In this document: piece after piece, positions 27,744-37,436 of the stretch | Numbering within the stretch: the first letter of the stretch is position 1 | Layout of the letters: the number at the start of each line of letters is the position of its first letter | Assembly: GCF_010104355.1 (NCBI RefSeq) | Contig: NZ_CP044972.1 | Location: 1,550,001 to 1,614,000 of the forward strand | Origin: Hydrogenophaga sp. PBL-H3 | Lineage (GTDB): Bacteria; Pseudomonadota; Gammaproteobacteria; Burkholderiales; Burkholderiaceae_C | Length of the DNA: 64,000 nt | Direction of reading: 5' to 3' | Made by a program: the position numbers and the translations under genes | Notes under the pieces: generated by a model | The model's input: only the letters and a program-made list of their open reading frames with translations | What the model was told of the DNA's origin: nothing | Databases searched by the model: none

Positions 27744-29041
27744 GACGTCACCACCTCATGCCGCATCGGGCCAGGAATCGATCGAAGCGCCAGCACGCCA
27801 CACGCCAGCGCCACCAGCAGCTCGCTCAGCAACATGGCGCCCCCCACACCCATCAGCCCCAGCGGTGGGCCGAACGAAGCCGAGAGCACCACGCACAACG
27901 CACCCGCCAGCACCGCCCAGACCGCCAGCAAGCCGTGCTGGTTGGTCGACATCAGCAGCACGCGCGGCACATGCCACAGACCGGCCACCGCCGCATACAG
28001 CATCAGCAGGCCGAACGCCATGGGATCAAACGGAATCTTTCCATGCGTCCAGGCTTGAAGCAGCCAGGGTGCCACGAGGTAGACACCGGCGCACAGCAGC
28101 AGCACCTGCGCTGCGCTCAGCCAGGCGCTGCGCTGCGCCAGCTGCCGCAGCTCGGCCATTGCGCGCTGCCCGAACAGCCTGGAGAACTCCGGCCACAACG
28201 AATGGCTGAACATCGCGGTCACCTGCACGGCGGTGCGGGCCAGCGTGCGGTAGGTGCTGAAAACGGCCACGGCGGCCGGCCCCAGCGTTGCACCGACGAT
28301 CAGGGTCACGCCCTGGAAGCTCAAGGCGTTGGCCAGGGGAAATGCCATGAAGACCGAGGCAGGGCCGATCAACTGGCGCACCGTCGAGCGCGTGGCGCTG
28401 TTCGAGCCCCAGCGCAGGCCATGTTGGCCCTGGCTGGCCACCGCCATGCTCATCAAGGTGCCGGCGGCGCGAAACAGCAGCCCCCCGATGGCCACGGCAC
28501 TGAAGCTGCCCACCGCCAGAAGGCCGAGCATCCAGCCGGCCCACTCCGCCAGTCGGGTGAGGTTTCCAAGGTGCGTGCCCTGCGCATACCGGTGGGTGGC
28601 CTTGAAGACCTGCTCCGACAACCCGCCGATGAGCGCCATCAGCACGCCCGCAGTCAAAGCCATCAGGGCGATGCGCTGATCGTCCGTGGATGCCGCAGGC
28701 CAGGGCGACCACCAGATGCACGGCAGCGCAATCAGGGCCAGCAGCGTGCAGACCAGGGCCATGAACACCTGTGCGCTCTGGAAGACGCGGTTGGCCAGCG
28801 CGGTATCGCCCGCGCCCATGGCCATGGTCATGCGGTTGCCCGCCGACGTGACCATGCCCACATCCGCCATGGCGAGGTAAGAGGGCAGTGCCGCGACGAC
28901 CAGCCAGGTGCCGTAGGTGGCAGCGTCCCAGACCGACAGGAAGATGGGCAACGAAACCAGCTGCATCCCGATGGTGAACGCCATGCCCACCGAGTGAGCA
29001 CCCAGGCCGGCAAGCACACGCTGGCGCAGGGTCCGGCTCAT
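27740..29041 (-). CDS. Polysaccharide flippase, Wzx/MATE-like family
   Basis: 433 residues with 12 or so hydrophobic segments spread evenly, opening with VGMAFTIGMQLVSLPIFLSV, typical of the polysaccharide biosynthesis (PST) transporters that move undecaprenyl-linked repeat units across the inner membrane. It is the only flippase candidate in the locus and is paired with the polymerase-like gene two genes downstream. Four-base overlaps at both ends. The alternative, a MATE drug exporter, is unlikely in this setting. Confidence 0.85.
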   Translation of the reverse strand: MSRTLRQRVLAGLGAHSVGMAFTIGMQLVSLPIFLSVWDAATYGTWLVVAALPSYLAMADVGMVTSAGNRMTMAMGAGDTALANRVFQSAQVFMALVCTLLALIALPCIWWSPWPAASTDDQRIALMALTAGVLMALIGGLSEQVFKATHRYAQGTHLGNLTRLAEWAGWMLGLLAVGSFSAVAIGGLLFRAAGTLMSMAVASQGQHGLRWGSNSATRSTVRQLIGPASVFMAFPLANALSFQGVTLIVGATLGPAAVAVFSTYRTLARTAVQVTAMFSHSLWPEFSRLFGQRAMAELRQLAQRSAWLSAAQVLLLCAGVYLVAPWLLQAWTHGKIPFDPMAFGLLMLYAAVAGLWHVPRVLLMSTNQHGLLAVWAVLAGALCVVLSASFGPPLGLMGVGGAMLLSELLVALACGVLALRSIPGPMRHEVVTS

Positions 29042-30072
29042 GCGCAGGCCTCGGCTTCATGCATCAGCGAGCGCATCACCACCTCGTTGCGGTGATCGTT
29101 GCGAAGGAAACGGTCGTGACCTGCCCGGGCGATGCGCGCGCGGCGGTTCTCGTCGTTCAATGCCTGCTGGCAGGCCGCTGCACACTCTTCGGCGTCACCC
29201 CAGTACAGCGCCTCCTCGCCCTCGGCATACAAGGCCTGGTGTTCCGCCGTGCGCTGTGCACACAGCAGGCCGCCGAGCGATGGAATCTCCAGCGAGCGGG
29301 TGGTGTGCTGGTCGCGGTTCTGCAGCGACAGCAGACCCAGGTTGACCCTGGCGCACTGGATGGCGCGGGCGTAGTCGTCGCCACCAATCGAGCCACCCGC
29401 CCAGTGGGCCTTCAGCTCGGCCCACTCCGGCGCCTTGTGCCAGTTGGGTCCCCGGATGGTGAGTGGAACACCCCACCCGATCAGCTCGCGCAGGAAGGGG
29501 CCGCGTTCGGGGAACCAGCTGCCCAGGAACAGCACCTCCGAGCGCCAGGTGAGGTGCTCCACCGTCGTGAGCGTGCGCGGCGCGTGGCTCACCTCGTCGG
29601 CGCTGCGGTACACACGCCTCACCCGCCTGGCGCCCAGGGCCTCGAGTTCGGGTCTGTTCTCCTCGCGCACCACCGCCACCAGGTCGTAGTGCGGCACCGC
29701 CTTGCGGTAGGCCGCAAAGCGCGCGCCATCGCGCGGGCCAGTGGGGTCGTCGATGTTGTAGTTGATGACCCGGCCGGCAAATCGGCGCAGCAGCCTGATC
29801 ACCGCCGGCGTCACCCATTCGCCGCCGTCGACATGGCACAGGTCGAAGCGGCGCTGCTGCAGCTGGGCGGGCAGCGCACGTTGCAACAACGGTTCAAACC
29901 AGTGGCCGCCCACCCGCCAGGTCCAGCGGTCGACCCAGACGGTGGACGGCAGCAGCTCCCGCAGATCGATGTGCTCCACAAGGCAGCCGATGCGGCGCAA
30001 GGCGTTGGCGCGGTCCAGGCAGGTCCCGCTCTTGGGTCCCAGGTACAGGACCGTGTGTCCGAGCGCACTCAC
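29038..30072 (-). CDS. CgeB-like glycosyltransferase
   Basis: 344 residues from [20 protein letters not shown]. The pattern of an N-terminal Rossmann domain with FDLCHVDGGEWVTP, the middle INYNIDDPTGPRD and YDLVAVVREEN, then a C-terminal half with RSLEIPSLGGLLCAQRT, is that of the CgeB/glycosyl transferase 1_2 group found in spore-coat and polysaccharide loci. It overlaps the flippase gene and the SGNH hydrolase gene by four bases each. Donor and acceptor are unknown. Confidence 0.82.
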   Translation of the reverse strand: MSALGHTVLYLGPKSGTCLDRANALRRIGCLVEHIDLRELLPSTVWVDRWTWRVGGHWFEPLLQRALPAQLQQRRFDLCHVDGGEWVTPAVIRLLRRFAGRVINYNIDDPTGPRDGARFAAYRKAVPHYDLVAVVREENRPELEALGARRVRRVYRSADEVSHAPRTLTTVEHLTWRSEVLFLGSWFPERGPFLRELIGWGVPLTIRGPNWHKAPEWAELKAHWAGGSIGGDDYARAIQCARVNLGLLSLQNRDQHTTRSLEIPSLGGLLCAQRTAEHQALYAEGEEALYWGDAEECAAACQQALNDENRRARIARAGHDRFLRNDHRNEVVMRSLMHEAEACA

Positions 30073-31040
30073 TGCGGGCCTCCGGGCAATGCGGGCAACA
30101 CCGCCAGGAGCATGGCGTCGGCCATCGTGCGCTGGCCTTGTGCGCTGTGGTGCACGTTGTCGCGGTAGATGGACGGCCCCACCGCCAGATACGGTGTGCG
30201 CAGCTCGACGAAGGGCAGCGACAGTTCCTCGACGCTGTCGTGGATTTGCTGATGGCCGTCGAGGTAACCACCGCCCAGGAACTCTTCCCGATCGGGGTGG
30301 TGCATCACGACGACGTTTCGGCCCTCGCTCTGTGCGAGTTGCAGGAAGCGCTTCAGGTCGGCGAGTCCGCGTGCGCCGTCCATCTTCGAGGTCTGGGGTA
30401 CCGGATCCGCACTCGGCGCTCGGACCAGGCCACGCAAAGGCTCGGGCAGGTACCGCGGAAGGTAGCGTTCGATGGCCTCCTGGAGGGCCAGCGTCGGCGT
30501 CTGGGTGGGGTGATCGGCGTCCAGCGGTGCGAAGCTCGGGTTGTCGGCATGGTCGCCGCTGCCCACCACCAGCACCACCACATCCGCGCCAAAGAAGCCG
30601 AAGCGTTGTGCATAGGCCAGCCAGTTGCCCGGGCCCCAGCTGCCGGCCGAGATATTGCCCACGGTCACTGGTCGGTTCATGTGGCGCTGCAAGGCGGTCT
30701 GCAGCAGCGAGGTGCTGAGATTGGACTGGTCAATCTGGCTGCCGCCGTTGACCACCGAGTCGCCAAACACCATGACCCGAAATTCGTCCGCGCTGCCTTT
30801 GGTGTTTTCGAAGTCGGGGGAGCGCATGCCCCAGCGATTGACCATCACGTGGTTGCCAAAGCGGTGCACATCCTGATCAGGCCGCAGGCGGTACTCGAAG
30901 CCGGCGTCGGGCTCGTACAGCGGCGGCGTGCCCAGCCCTAACCATGCACGGCTCACCCCTTCGGCCACCAGCAGCAAAGCCACCACCGCCAGCGCACTCC
31001 ACAGCGCGCTGCGCGTCGGGCCATGGCGCCGGTGGGTCAT
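30069..31040 (-). CDS. SGNH/GDSL-family hydrolase, membrane-anchored
   Basis: 323 residues. One N-terminal hydrophobic helix ([19 protein letters not shown]) probably anchors it with the catalytic domain in the periplasm. The SGNH blocks are present: [12 protein letters not shown] (nucleophile Ser), a Gly/Asn block near [11 protein letters not shown], and the Asp-x-x-His pair in [10 protein letters not shown]. In exopolysaccharide loci such proteins add or remove acyl groups. A hexapeptide acetyltransferase lies in the same operon. Four-base overlaps at both ends. Confidence 0.85.
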   Translation of the reverse strand: MTHRRHGPTRSALWSALAVVALLLVAEGVSRAWLGLGTPPLYEPDAGFEYRLRPDQDVHRFGNHVMVNRWGMRSPDFENTKGSADEFRVMVFGDSVVNGGSQIDQSNLSTSLLQTALQRHMNRPVTVGNISAGSWGPGNWLAYAQRFGFFGADVVVLVVGSGDHADNPSFAPLDADHPTQTPTLALQEAIERYLPRYLPEPLRGLVRAPSADPVPQTSKMDGARGLADLKRFLQLAQSEGRNVVVMHHPDREEFLGGGYLDGHQQIHDSVEELSLPFVELRTPYLAVGPSIYRDNVHHSAQGQRTMADAMLLAVLPALPGGPQ

Positions 31041-32044
31041 GCCAGGCTCGCCAGTGCTTGCGCGTAGGGTGCGTCCGCGAGTGAGCGGCGCAGGCCTTCC
31101 CGCAGCGAGACGCTGGCCTGAAAGCCCAGCGCGTTGAGGCAGGACACATCCATCAGCTTGCGCGGTGTGCCGTCGGGTTTGCTGCGGTCAAAGACGATCT
31201 CGCCCTGGTAGCCGGTGATTTCGCGCACGGTCTCGGCCAGTTCGCGGATGCTGATGTCCTGACCCACGCCGACATTGATGAGCGGTGGTTCGAACCGGCC
31301 CGAGACGGCTTCGTCACTGCCGAGCAATGCGTCGAAGGTGGCCTGGGGCAGGTTCATGAGAAAGACGCAGGCGCCGGCCATGTCGTCGCTGTACATGAAC
31401 TCGCGCCGCGGCTCGCCGCTGCCCCACACCGTGACGCTGGGCTGACCTGTTGCCCGGGCCTCCTGAAACTTGCGCAGCAGCGCCGGGATGACGTGGCTGG
31501 TGTCGAGGTCGTGGTTGTCGCCGGGGCCATACAGGTTGGTGGGCATGGCCGCCAGGAAGCGGGTGCCGTGCTGGCGGTTGTAGCTCCAGCACATTTCGAT
31601 GCCTGCGATCTTGGCCAGCGCGTAGGGCCGGTTGGTGGGCTCCAGCGGCCCGGTGAGCAGGTCACTTTCCTGCATGGGCTGCGGCGCCAGGCGCGGGTAG
31701 ATGCAGCTCGATCCCAGGAACAGCAGACGCTGCACACCGGCGTGCATGGCCTCGTGGATCACGTGGGTCTGGATCAGCAGGTTGTCCCGCACAAATTCGG
31801 CCGGGTACTGCTGGTTGGCCAGGATGCCACCCACGCGCGCCGCCGCCAGAAAAACGTACTCGGGCTTCTCACGCGCAAAGAATTCGCGGGTGGCGTGTCC
31901 GTCGGTCAGGTCCAGCTCGGCATGGGTGCGCAGCAGCAGCTTGTGGTAGCCGGCCGCGCGCAGCTGGCGCACGATGGCTGAGCCCACCAGGCCGCGGTGG
32001 CCCGCCACAAAGATCCGGGCATCGGTGTGCATGTCGGCGCTCAC
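31037..32044 (-). CDS. fcl: GDP-L-fucose synthase
   Basis: 335 residues; it converts GDP-4-keto-6-deoxymannose to GDP-L-fucose with NADPH. The Rossmann motif is [13 protein letters not shown], and the catalytic Tyr-x3-Lys is in [11 protein letters not shown]; the [15 protein letters not shown] segment is typical of Fcl/WcaG. It overlaps gmd by four bases, giving the complete two-step path from GDP-mannose. The second Met (MHTDARIF) could be the true start. No GDP-mannose-making genes (manB, manC) lie in the window. Confidence 0.96.
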   Translation of the reverse strand: MSADMHTDARIFVAGHRGLVGSAIVRQLRAAGYHKLLLRTHAELDLTDGHATREFFAREKPEYVFLAAARVGGILANQQYPAEFVRDNLLIQTHVIHEAMHAGVQRLLFLGSSCIYPRLAPQPMQESDLLTGPLEPTNRPYALAKIAGIEMCWSYNRQHGTRFLAAMPTNLYGPGDNHDLDTSHVIPALLRKFQEARATGQPSVTVWGSGEPRREFMYSDDMAGACVFLMNLPQATFDALLGSDEAVSGRFEPPLINVGVGQDISIRELAETVREITGYQGEIVFDRSKPDGTPRKLMDVSCLNALGFQASVSLREGLRRSLADAPYAQALASLA

Positions 32045-33159
32045 TCGTGGAACTCGAAGGCCGGAAATCCGGCGAGCTTGACCATGGCGTCGCGCCGGGC
32101 CATGCGGTAGTCGGACTGCACCATCTCGCTCACCAGCTGAGGCAAGGTGATTTTGGGCGTCCAGCCGAGCTGGGTGCGCGCCTTGCTCGCGTCGCCCAGC
32201 AGGGTTTCCACTTCGGTGGGGCGGTAGTAGCGCGGGTCCACCCGCACCACCACGTCGCCCACCTGCACGCGCAGGTCCTTGCGGTGCACGGCCGACACCA
32301 CCCCGGCCTCATCGCTGCCTTCGCCGATCCAGTCCAGGGTGAAGCCGAGTTCGAGCGCGGCAAGCTCCACGAACTGGCGCACGCTGTACTGCACGCCGGT
32401 GGCGATCACGTAGTCTTCAGCCTTGGACTGCTGCAGCATGAGCCACTGCATTTCCACATAGTCCTTGGCGTGGCCCCAGTCACGCAGCGCGCTCATGTTG
32501 CCGAGGTACAGGCATTTCTGCAGACCCAGCGCGATGCGCGAGATGGCCCGCGTGATCTTGCGGGTGACGAAGGTCTCTCCCCGCTGCGGGCTTTCGTGGT
32601 TGAACAGGATGCCGTTGCAGGCATACATGCCGTAGGCCTCGCGGTAGTTCACCGTGATCCAGTAGGCGTAGAGCTTGGCCACCGCGTAGGGGCTGCGCGG
32701 GTAGAACGGCGTGGTCTCTTTTTGCGGCGTTTCCTGCACCAGGCCATAGAGCTCGCTGGTGGAGGCCTGGTAGAAGCGGCAGGTCTTCTGCATGCCGAGC
32801 AGCCGGATGGCCTCCAGCAGGCGCAGCGTGCCGGTGGCGTCCACGTCGGCGGTGTATTCGGGGCTCTCGAAGCTGACCGCCACGTGGCTCATGGCGCCCA
32901 GGTTGTAGAGCTCGTCCGGTTTCACCTGGCCAATGATGCGGATCAGGTTGCTGCTGTCGGTGAGGTCGCCGTAGTGCAGCACCAGACGCCGGTCGGACTC
33001 GTGTGGGTCCTGGTAGAGGTGGTCGATGCGGTCGGTGTTGAACGACGAGGAGCGGCGTTTGATGCCGTGGACCTCATAGCCTTTGTCCAGCAGCAGTTCG
33101 GCCAGGTACGAGCCGTCCTGGCCCGTGATGCCGGTGATGAGCGCGATTTTTTTCTTCAT
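32041..33159 (-). CDS. gmd: GDP-mannose 4,6-dehydratase
   Basis: 372 residues, the normal length. It dehydrates GDP-D-mannose to GDP-4-keto-6-deoxy-D-mannose. The cofactor motif [17 protein letters not shown] opens the protein, Tyr-x3-Lys is in [15 protein letters not shown], and the [17 protein letters not shown] block is highly characteristic of Gmd. It is coupled by four-base overlaps to epsI upstream and fcl downstream. Product use for fucose or a related 6-deoxyhexose in the exopolysaccharide is inferred from the neighbours. Confidence 0.98.
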   Translation of the reverse strand: MKKKIALITGITGQDGSYLAELLLDKGYEVHGIKRRSSSFNTDRIDHLYQDPHESDRRLVLHYGDLTDSSNLIRIIGQVKPDELYNLGAMSHVAVSFESPEYTADVDATGTLRLLEAIRLLGMQKTCRFYQASTSELYGLVQETPQKETTPFYPRSPYAVAKLYAYWITVNYREAYGMYACNGILFNHESPQRGETFVTRKITRAISRIALGLQKCLYLGNMSALRDWGHAKDYVEMQWLMLQQSKAEDYVIATGVQYSVRQFVELAALELGFTLDWIGEGSDEAGVVSAVHRKDLRVQVGDVVVRVDPRYYRPTEVETLLGDASKARTQLGWTPKITLPQLVSEMVQSDYRMARRDAMVKLAGFPAFEFHE

Positions 33160-33866
33160 GGTGCGGTGGTGGCGCGAACGCCGCTGGTGGGGCTGACGCC
33201 CGCGAATCGGGGACGGTGCTCGGCTGCGATGGCGGCCACCATGGCCGCGGCGAACTCGGACTGGATGCGGTGGGCCCTGGCCGGATCGCGGTCGATCGAC
33301 GAGACCCGCACCAGCATGCCGTCGGGCACGCGCCCGCGCAGGCCGTAGCGCATCTCGGTGAGCTTTTTGTCGATGCCGCCGGTGGTGATGTGGTCGCCCA
33401 CCACGGTCCAGTAGGTCACGGGCTCGAAGCGCTGCCCCAGGTGGGTCTGCATGCGCGTGGCGGAGATCGACTGGTCGAGCAAATTCAGCGGCACACGCTC
33501 CAGCTTCTCCAGCTTGAAGCCCTGGGCCGGGTAGCAGACCTCGGGCTTGTGCAGTTGCAGGTTGTCGCTCTGGTTCTTGCCATAGGCAATCGACAGCATC
33601 ACGCGGTACCCGTCGGCGTGGATGTAGTTGCGGGTGAGCGTCTGTGTGTAGATCTCGTCGATCGTGGCCTGCTGTTCTGGATCGACGATCTGCACGGCCA
33701 CGTTGAGCTGCTCGCGCCAGTCCCCGAAGCGGCTCGGCACCATGGCCGCGAGGTCGATGGTGGGGCGTTCGTCGGCCAGGCTGGCGGTGGGTCGGATGGC
33801 GGCGGCCAGCGCGGCCGAGGCCACCATGAGCGCCATCAACAGCAGGTGCTTGAGAGGAAGTTTCAT
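33156..33866 (-). CDS. epsI: Exosortase-associated protein EpsI
   Basis: 236 residues. An N-terminal signal or membrane segment ([19 protein letters not shown]) is followed by the EpsI domain, with the marks [26 protein letters not shown], and [13 protein letters not shown]. EpsI domains occur fused to, or next to, exosortases; here the gene starts four bases after the xrtB stop. Its exact biochemical role is not established. It is likely periplasmic or membrane-bound and works with the exosortase or polysaccharide export. Confidence 0.92.
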   Translation of the reverse strand: MKLPLKHLLLMALMVASAALAAAIRPTASLADERPTIDLAAMVPSRFGDWREQLNVAVQIVDPEQQATIDEIYTQTLTRNYIHADGYRVMLSIAYGKNQSDNLQLHKPEVCYPAQGFKLEKLERVPLNLLDQSISATRMQTHLGQRFEPVTYWTVVGDHITTGGIDKKLTEMRYGLRGRVPDGMLVRVSSIDRDPARAHRIQSEFAAAMVAAIAAEHRPRFAGVSPTSGVRATTAP

Positions 33867-33870
33867 GGCG

Positions 33871-34776
33871 TCAGGCGTTGGAAGGGCGGTGGGCGCCGCG
33901 CTTGCGCAGGCCCTCCAGGAACTGCAGCAAGGTGTCCGAGCTGATGATCAGGAGCAGGGCGCTCAGGAACAGCACCATGCCGGCAAAGCCGTGCAGGAAG
34001 CCCTGGCCCGCTTCGTTGCCGAAGTGGTAGGTGATGAGGCTGAGCGCGATGACGCGGATGACGTTGGCGGTGAACGAGATCGGCACGATCAGCACCGCGA
34101 GCGTGATGTTGCGAAACACGGAGTCGCGCCGCACGAGGTTGAGGTAGAGCAGGCCCAGCGCTTCCAGCGTGAGCAGCGTGTGCAGGCCTGCGCAGGCGTC
34201 GGCCACCAGCAGCATGTATTGGCCGATCTGCAGCACCACGCCATTGCGTCCGATCGGGTAACCCGCGAGGTACAGCACGTTCTCGGCCACATACGACACC
34301 GCCATCTTCATGGGCATGGTCACCAGATCGACCACCTGCGCGGGCAGCGGCACCATGAACAGCATGAAGAACAGGGCGAACCACTGTGCCTTGAGCGCGG
34401 AGGTGCCGCGCAGCAGCAGCAACAGCCCGGCGAGCAGCCAGATCACGGAGCCGACTTCGAAAATGCCAATGCCTTGCGAGCGGCCCAGCGCATACAGCAG
34501 CAGGGCGATGGCCACCAGCGGCCAGCCCCAGGCATTGGGCTGTTGTCCCTTCGAAGCCTCTTCCATCCGGGCCCAGTTGCGCTGCAGCAGCCACAGCGAA
34601 ATGGCCAGCACGATCGGGCCGTGGAACTGCTCGTCTTGTGCCCAGATACCGGTGAACAGGTCGTACAGGCTGGGCAGGTACAGCAGGGCCAGGCCCACCA
34701 TAATCGGCAGGTAGGGCAGCAGACGCGTCACCATCGAGGCGCCGGCCGGATCAGGAAGAGGTGTTGTCGTGTTCAT
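33871..34776 (-). CDS. xrtB: Exosortase B
   Basis: 301 residues with about eight membrane helices. Exosortases are membrane cysteine proteases that process PEP-CTERM proteins. The catalytic set is complete: Cys195 in VADACAGLHTLLTLEAL, Arg241 in NVIRVIAL, His262 in FLHGFAG. The short length without a fused EpsI domain, and the EpsD/E/F/G neighbours, indicate the B type. Three PEP-CTERM proteins in this window are potential substrates. Its ATG shares two bases with the ATG of the opposite-strand vanZ-like gene, so its promoter or upstream transcription must pass through that gene. Confidence 0.93.
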   Translation of the reverse strand: MNTTTPLPDPAGASMVTRLLPYLPIMVGLALLYLPSLYDLFTGIWAQDEQFHGPIVLAISLWLLQRNWARMEEASKGQQPNAWGWPLVAIALLLYALGRSQGIGIFEVGSVIWLLAGLLLLLRGTSALKAQWFALFFMLFMVPLPAQVVDLVTMPMKMAVSYVAENVLYLAGYPIGRNGVVLQIGQYMLLVADACAGLHTLLTLEALGLLYLNLVRRDSVFRNITLAVLIVPISFTANVIRVIALSLITYHFGNEAGQGFLHGFAGMVLFLSALLLIISSDTLLQFLEGLRKRGAHRPSNA

Positions 34777-35185
34777 GGATCTTTCACTCCGGCGCATTCA
34801 GCGCATGGCGCGCTGGCTGGCCGTGCTGCTGGCCTTGAGCATTCCGCTGGGGCTGTGGTTGGGTGGTGCGCAGCCCTTTGCGGTTGGCCTGGTGCCGGCA
34901 CCCTGGGACAAGCTGGCCCACATGGCCGTGTACGCGGTGCTGTCGTGCGCCATCGGTTTCGCCAGTCGTCGCCACGGCCCATCGGCCATGCTGCTCGGCT
35001 TTGCGGGTGCCGTGCTGGTGGGCCTGGTGGACGAAGCCAGCCAGATGCGACTGCCCGGGCGCACCGCCGAAATCGACGACCTGGTGGCGGACGCGGTGGG
35101 CGCGGCGCTGGGCACGGTCGTGCTCGCGGTTCGCATGCAGCTCAGGGCGTGGGTGGCCGCGCATGTGGAGGGTGAGCGCCATTGA
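34775..35185 (+). CDS. VanZ-like family membrane protein
   Basis: 136 residues from ATG 34775; ATG 34805 (MARWLAVLL) is a plausible later start that would leave a small gap to xrtB. Four hydrophobic segments; WDKLAHMAVYAVLS and LPGRTAEIDDLVADAVGAALG carry the conserved His and Asp-Asp pattern of the VanZ-like family. It is the only forward gene inside the reverse-strand polysaccharide operon, separating epsG (three bases away, convergent) from xrtB (divergent). VanZ-like proteins near exosortases are known, but their role is not. Confidence 0.8.
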   Translation: MDLSLRRIQRMARWLAVLLALSIPLGLWLGGAQPFAVGLVPAPWDKLAHMAVYAVLSCAIGFASRRHGPSAMLLGFAGAVLVGLVDEASQMRLPGRTAEIDDLVADAVGAALGTVVLAVRMQLRAWVAAHVEGERH

Positions 35186-35188
35186 CGC

Positions 35189-36046
35189 TCAGTGGTGGTT
35201 GAGGATGGAGCCGACCACGGCCACGCCGGTGTCCTGCAACCTGCGGGCGAGTTCGCTCACACCGCGCATGGGGCTGCGGTTCTTGCGCGCCACCACCAGC
35301 GCAGCGCCGGCACGCGCCGAGATGATCTCGGCGTCGGCGTATTGCTCGCAGGGCGGTGTGTCGATCAGCACCACGTCAAACTGCTGGCTCACCGTTTGCA
35401 GCAACTCCCCGAAGCTGGCCATGCCCACCAGCTCCTGAGGGTTGGGCGGTGTGGCGCCGGCCGGCAGCACGCGCAGGCCCGGCAGGCCCGGCACGGCCTC
35501 GATCACCTCCAGCCCGGCGCGCCCGGCGAGGATGCCCGCCAGGCCGGCGCTGTGGCCGGTGTGGAAGAGCTGGTCCTGGCGCGGCTGGCGCAGGTTGGCG
35601 TCGATCAGCAGCGTGCGTTGGCCCTGCTGCGAGAAGACGACCGCGAGGTTGGCCGCGATGAAGCTGCGGCCATCCCGGGGCCGCTGGCTGACCACGCAGA
35701 GCACACGGCGGCGGCGATCTTCGTTGAGCCAGCGCAGCATGATCTGGCCCCGCAGCGCCCGCATTTCTTCGGCTGCTCTTGAAAACGGCTTGAAGGCCGC
35801 GACCAGCTCGCGGCTGAGGTGGGTATCGCCTTCGAGCAGGTAGCCGTAGTTGAACTGTGTCGAGAGGGCGGCGTCCAGATCGCTGCGCTGCAGCAGGTTC
35901 AGCGCAATGGCCGCCTCGCCGAAGGGCTCGTTGTGGGCATGCTGGCGATCGATGATGCGGCCGATGTGCTCGGGCTGCAGCACGCCGCGCGCCACCAGCA
36001 GGTCGCCGATGGTGCCGTGGGGAATCATGCGGTCGGGCGCGTTCAT
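35189..36046 (-). CDS. epsG: Chain-length-determinant tyrosine kinase-like protein EpsG
   Basis: 285 residues. The N-terminal 70 residues (IGDLLVARGVLQPEHIGRII) resemble the N-domain of type II secretion ATPases; the rest is a BY-kinase/MinD-like domain with LLIDANLRQPRQD and VVLIDTPPCEQYADAEI. The P-loop is atypical: RPRDGRSFIAANLA, with Arg where the usual GKT/GKS lysine stands, a feature I recall as general in EpsG. There is no tyrosine-rich C-terminal tail. It is predicted to partner EpsF (four-base overlap) in controlling polymer length and export. Confidence 0.9.
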   Translation of the reverse strand: MNAPDRMIPHGTIGDLLVARGVLQPEHIGRIIDRQHAHNEPFGEAAIALNLLQRSDLDAALSTQFNYGYLLEGDTHLSRELVAAFKPFSRAAEEMRALRGQIMLRWLNEDRRRRVLCVVSQRPRDGRSFIAANLAVVFSQQGQRTLLIDANLRQPRQDQLFHTGHSAGLAGILAGRAGLEVIEAVPGLPGLRVLPAGATPPNPQELVGMASFGELLQTVSQQFDVVLIDTPPCEQYADAEIISARAGAALVVARKNRSPMRGVSELARRLQDTGVAVVGSILNHH

Positions 36047-37410
36047 GCACGGCCTCCGGTGGCCGCTTTCATCATGCCGCTGGCCGGGCTGATGGCGCCG
36101 AGCAGAATGACGTCGCGCAGTTCGTGCAGATCGTCGGTGGAGCGCACACGCCGGTTGGCGAACTCCAGCGACAGGGCCAGCATCACCCCGAGCAGTGCGC
36201 CCAGGAACATGGCGATGGCGATGTTGAGCTTGACCCTGGGGCCCGACGGAAACATGGGTGCCACGGCGGGGTTGAGCACCGCGATGTTGGTCTGGTTGGT
36301 CTGGCTCTCCAGGCTGCTTTGCGAGGCGCGCAGGCTGACCGAATCGAACACGCGTTGGGCCGACTCGATGTCGCCACGCAGCACGCGGATGTCGTCACGC
36401 TGCTGGTTGAGCAACAGCACCCGCGACTTCTGTGCCGCCAGCGCCGACTGCAGCTGCGACTCGCGCTGCCGGTTCACCTCGTAGGTGGTGTTGATGGCGG
36501 TGGTGATCTGGCGGGTTTCAGATTCGAGCTGGGACTTCAGGGCGGCCAGCTCGGACTCGGCGCGTTGGGTCTGCGGGTGGTTCTTGCCCAGGTTCACGCC
36601 GCTTTCGATCAGCCTGGCTTCCAGCCGCGCGATGTCGGATTTCAGCCCGTTGATCAGGGGGCTCTGCATCACCTCGGCCACGGTATTGCCGTCGGCACGG
36701 GCGCGTTTGCTGCGGCTGTCGGTGGTGGCGGCCTGGATGGAGGTGAGCTGGCTGCTGGTCTCGTTGAGCTTGGCGGTCTCGAAGTCCACGCGCTCGTCGT
36801 TGGAGGTGATGCCGTTGGCCTGCTGGAAGTCGGACAGGGCTTTCTGCGCGGTCTCCAGGCGCGCTCGCGCGGCCTTGGTCTGCTCGTCGAAGAAGCCGGC
36901 GTACTGGCGCGCGGGGGCCACCCGCAGTTCGAGGTTGACGTCCACATAGGCCTGTGCGAATGCGTTGGCCACGGCGGCGGCGAAGTCGGGGTCGGCGCCC
37001 ACGTACTCGATGTTGATCACGTTGCTCTCGCGCGAGGGCTTCACATCCAGGTTGCCCTTGAGCAGGCCGGCCAGCCAGTCCACCAGCTGCCCCCGGCCGC
37101 CCGTGGCTTCGCGCCACTGCGATTGCACCGCGAGGTTGGTGTCCATGCGCAGATTGCTCACCACGCGTTTGGCCACGCGGTCGCTCTTGATGATGTCGAC
37201 CTGGGTGGCCAGGTAGCCGGTGGCGACCATGCCGGCCATGGTGCCGCTCACGGGGTCGGGCTTGACGTCCAGCACCACCGACGCGGTGGCGGTGTATTGC
37301 TTGTCGGAGAGCAGGGACACGGCGGCGGTGCTGGCCGCAACCAGCACGAAGGTGATGAACACCACGAGCCAGCGCGCGCGCAGGATGATCAGGAGTTGTT
37401 GGGGCGTCAT
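36043..37410 (-). CDS. epsF: Chain-length determinant protein EpsF (Wzz-like)
   Basis: 455 residues. Two membrane helices, near residues 14-34 and 395-420, flank a long periplasmic coiled-coil region (about 190-360), the layout of polysaccharide co-polymerases. The proline-rich motif before the second helix is AVAPMFPSGPRVKLNIAIAM. It governs polymer length and bridges the periplasm between polymerase and EpsE. The start lies 26 bases after epsE; the stop overlaps epsG. It lacks a fused kinase domain, EpsG being separate. Confidence 0.94.
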   Translation of the reverse strand: MTPQQLLIILRARWLVVFITFVLVAASTAAVSLLSDKQYTATASVVLDVKPDPVSGTMAGMVATGYLATQVDIIKSDRVAKRVVSNLRMDTNLAVQSQWREATGGRGQLVDWLAGLLKGNLDVKPSRESNVINIEYVGADPDFAAAVANAFAQAYVDVNLELRVAPARQYAGFFDEQTKAARARLETAQKALSDFQQANGITSNDERVDFETAKLNETSSQLTSIQAATTDSRSKRARADGNTVAEVMQSPLINGLKSDIARLEARLIESGVNLGKNHPQTQRAESELAALKSQLESETRQITTAINTTYEVNRQRESQLQSALAAQKSRVLLLNQQRDDIRVLRGDIESAQRVFDSVSLRASQSSLESQTNQTNIAVLNPAVAPMFPSGPRVKLNIAIAMFLGALLGVMLALSLEFANRRVRSTDDLHELRDVILLGAISPASGMMKAATGGRA

Positions 37411-37436
37411 GGCGGGGAGGTGTCGGGCACCGGACT

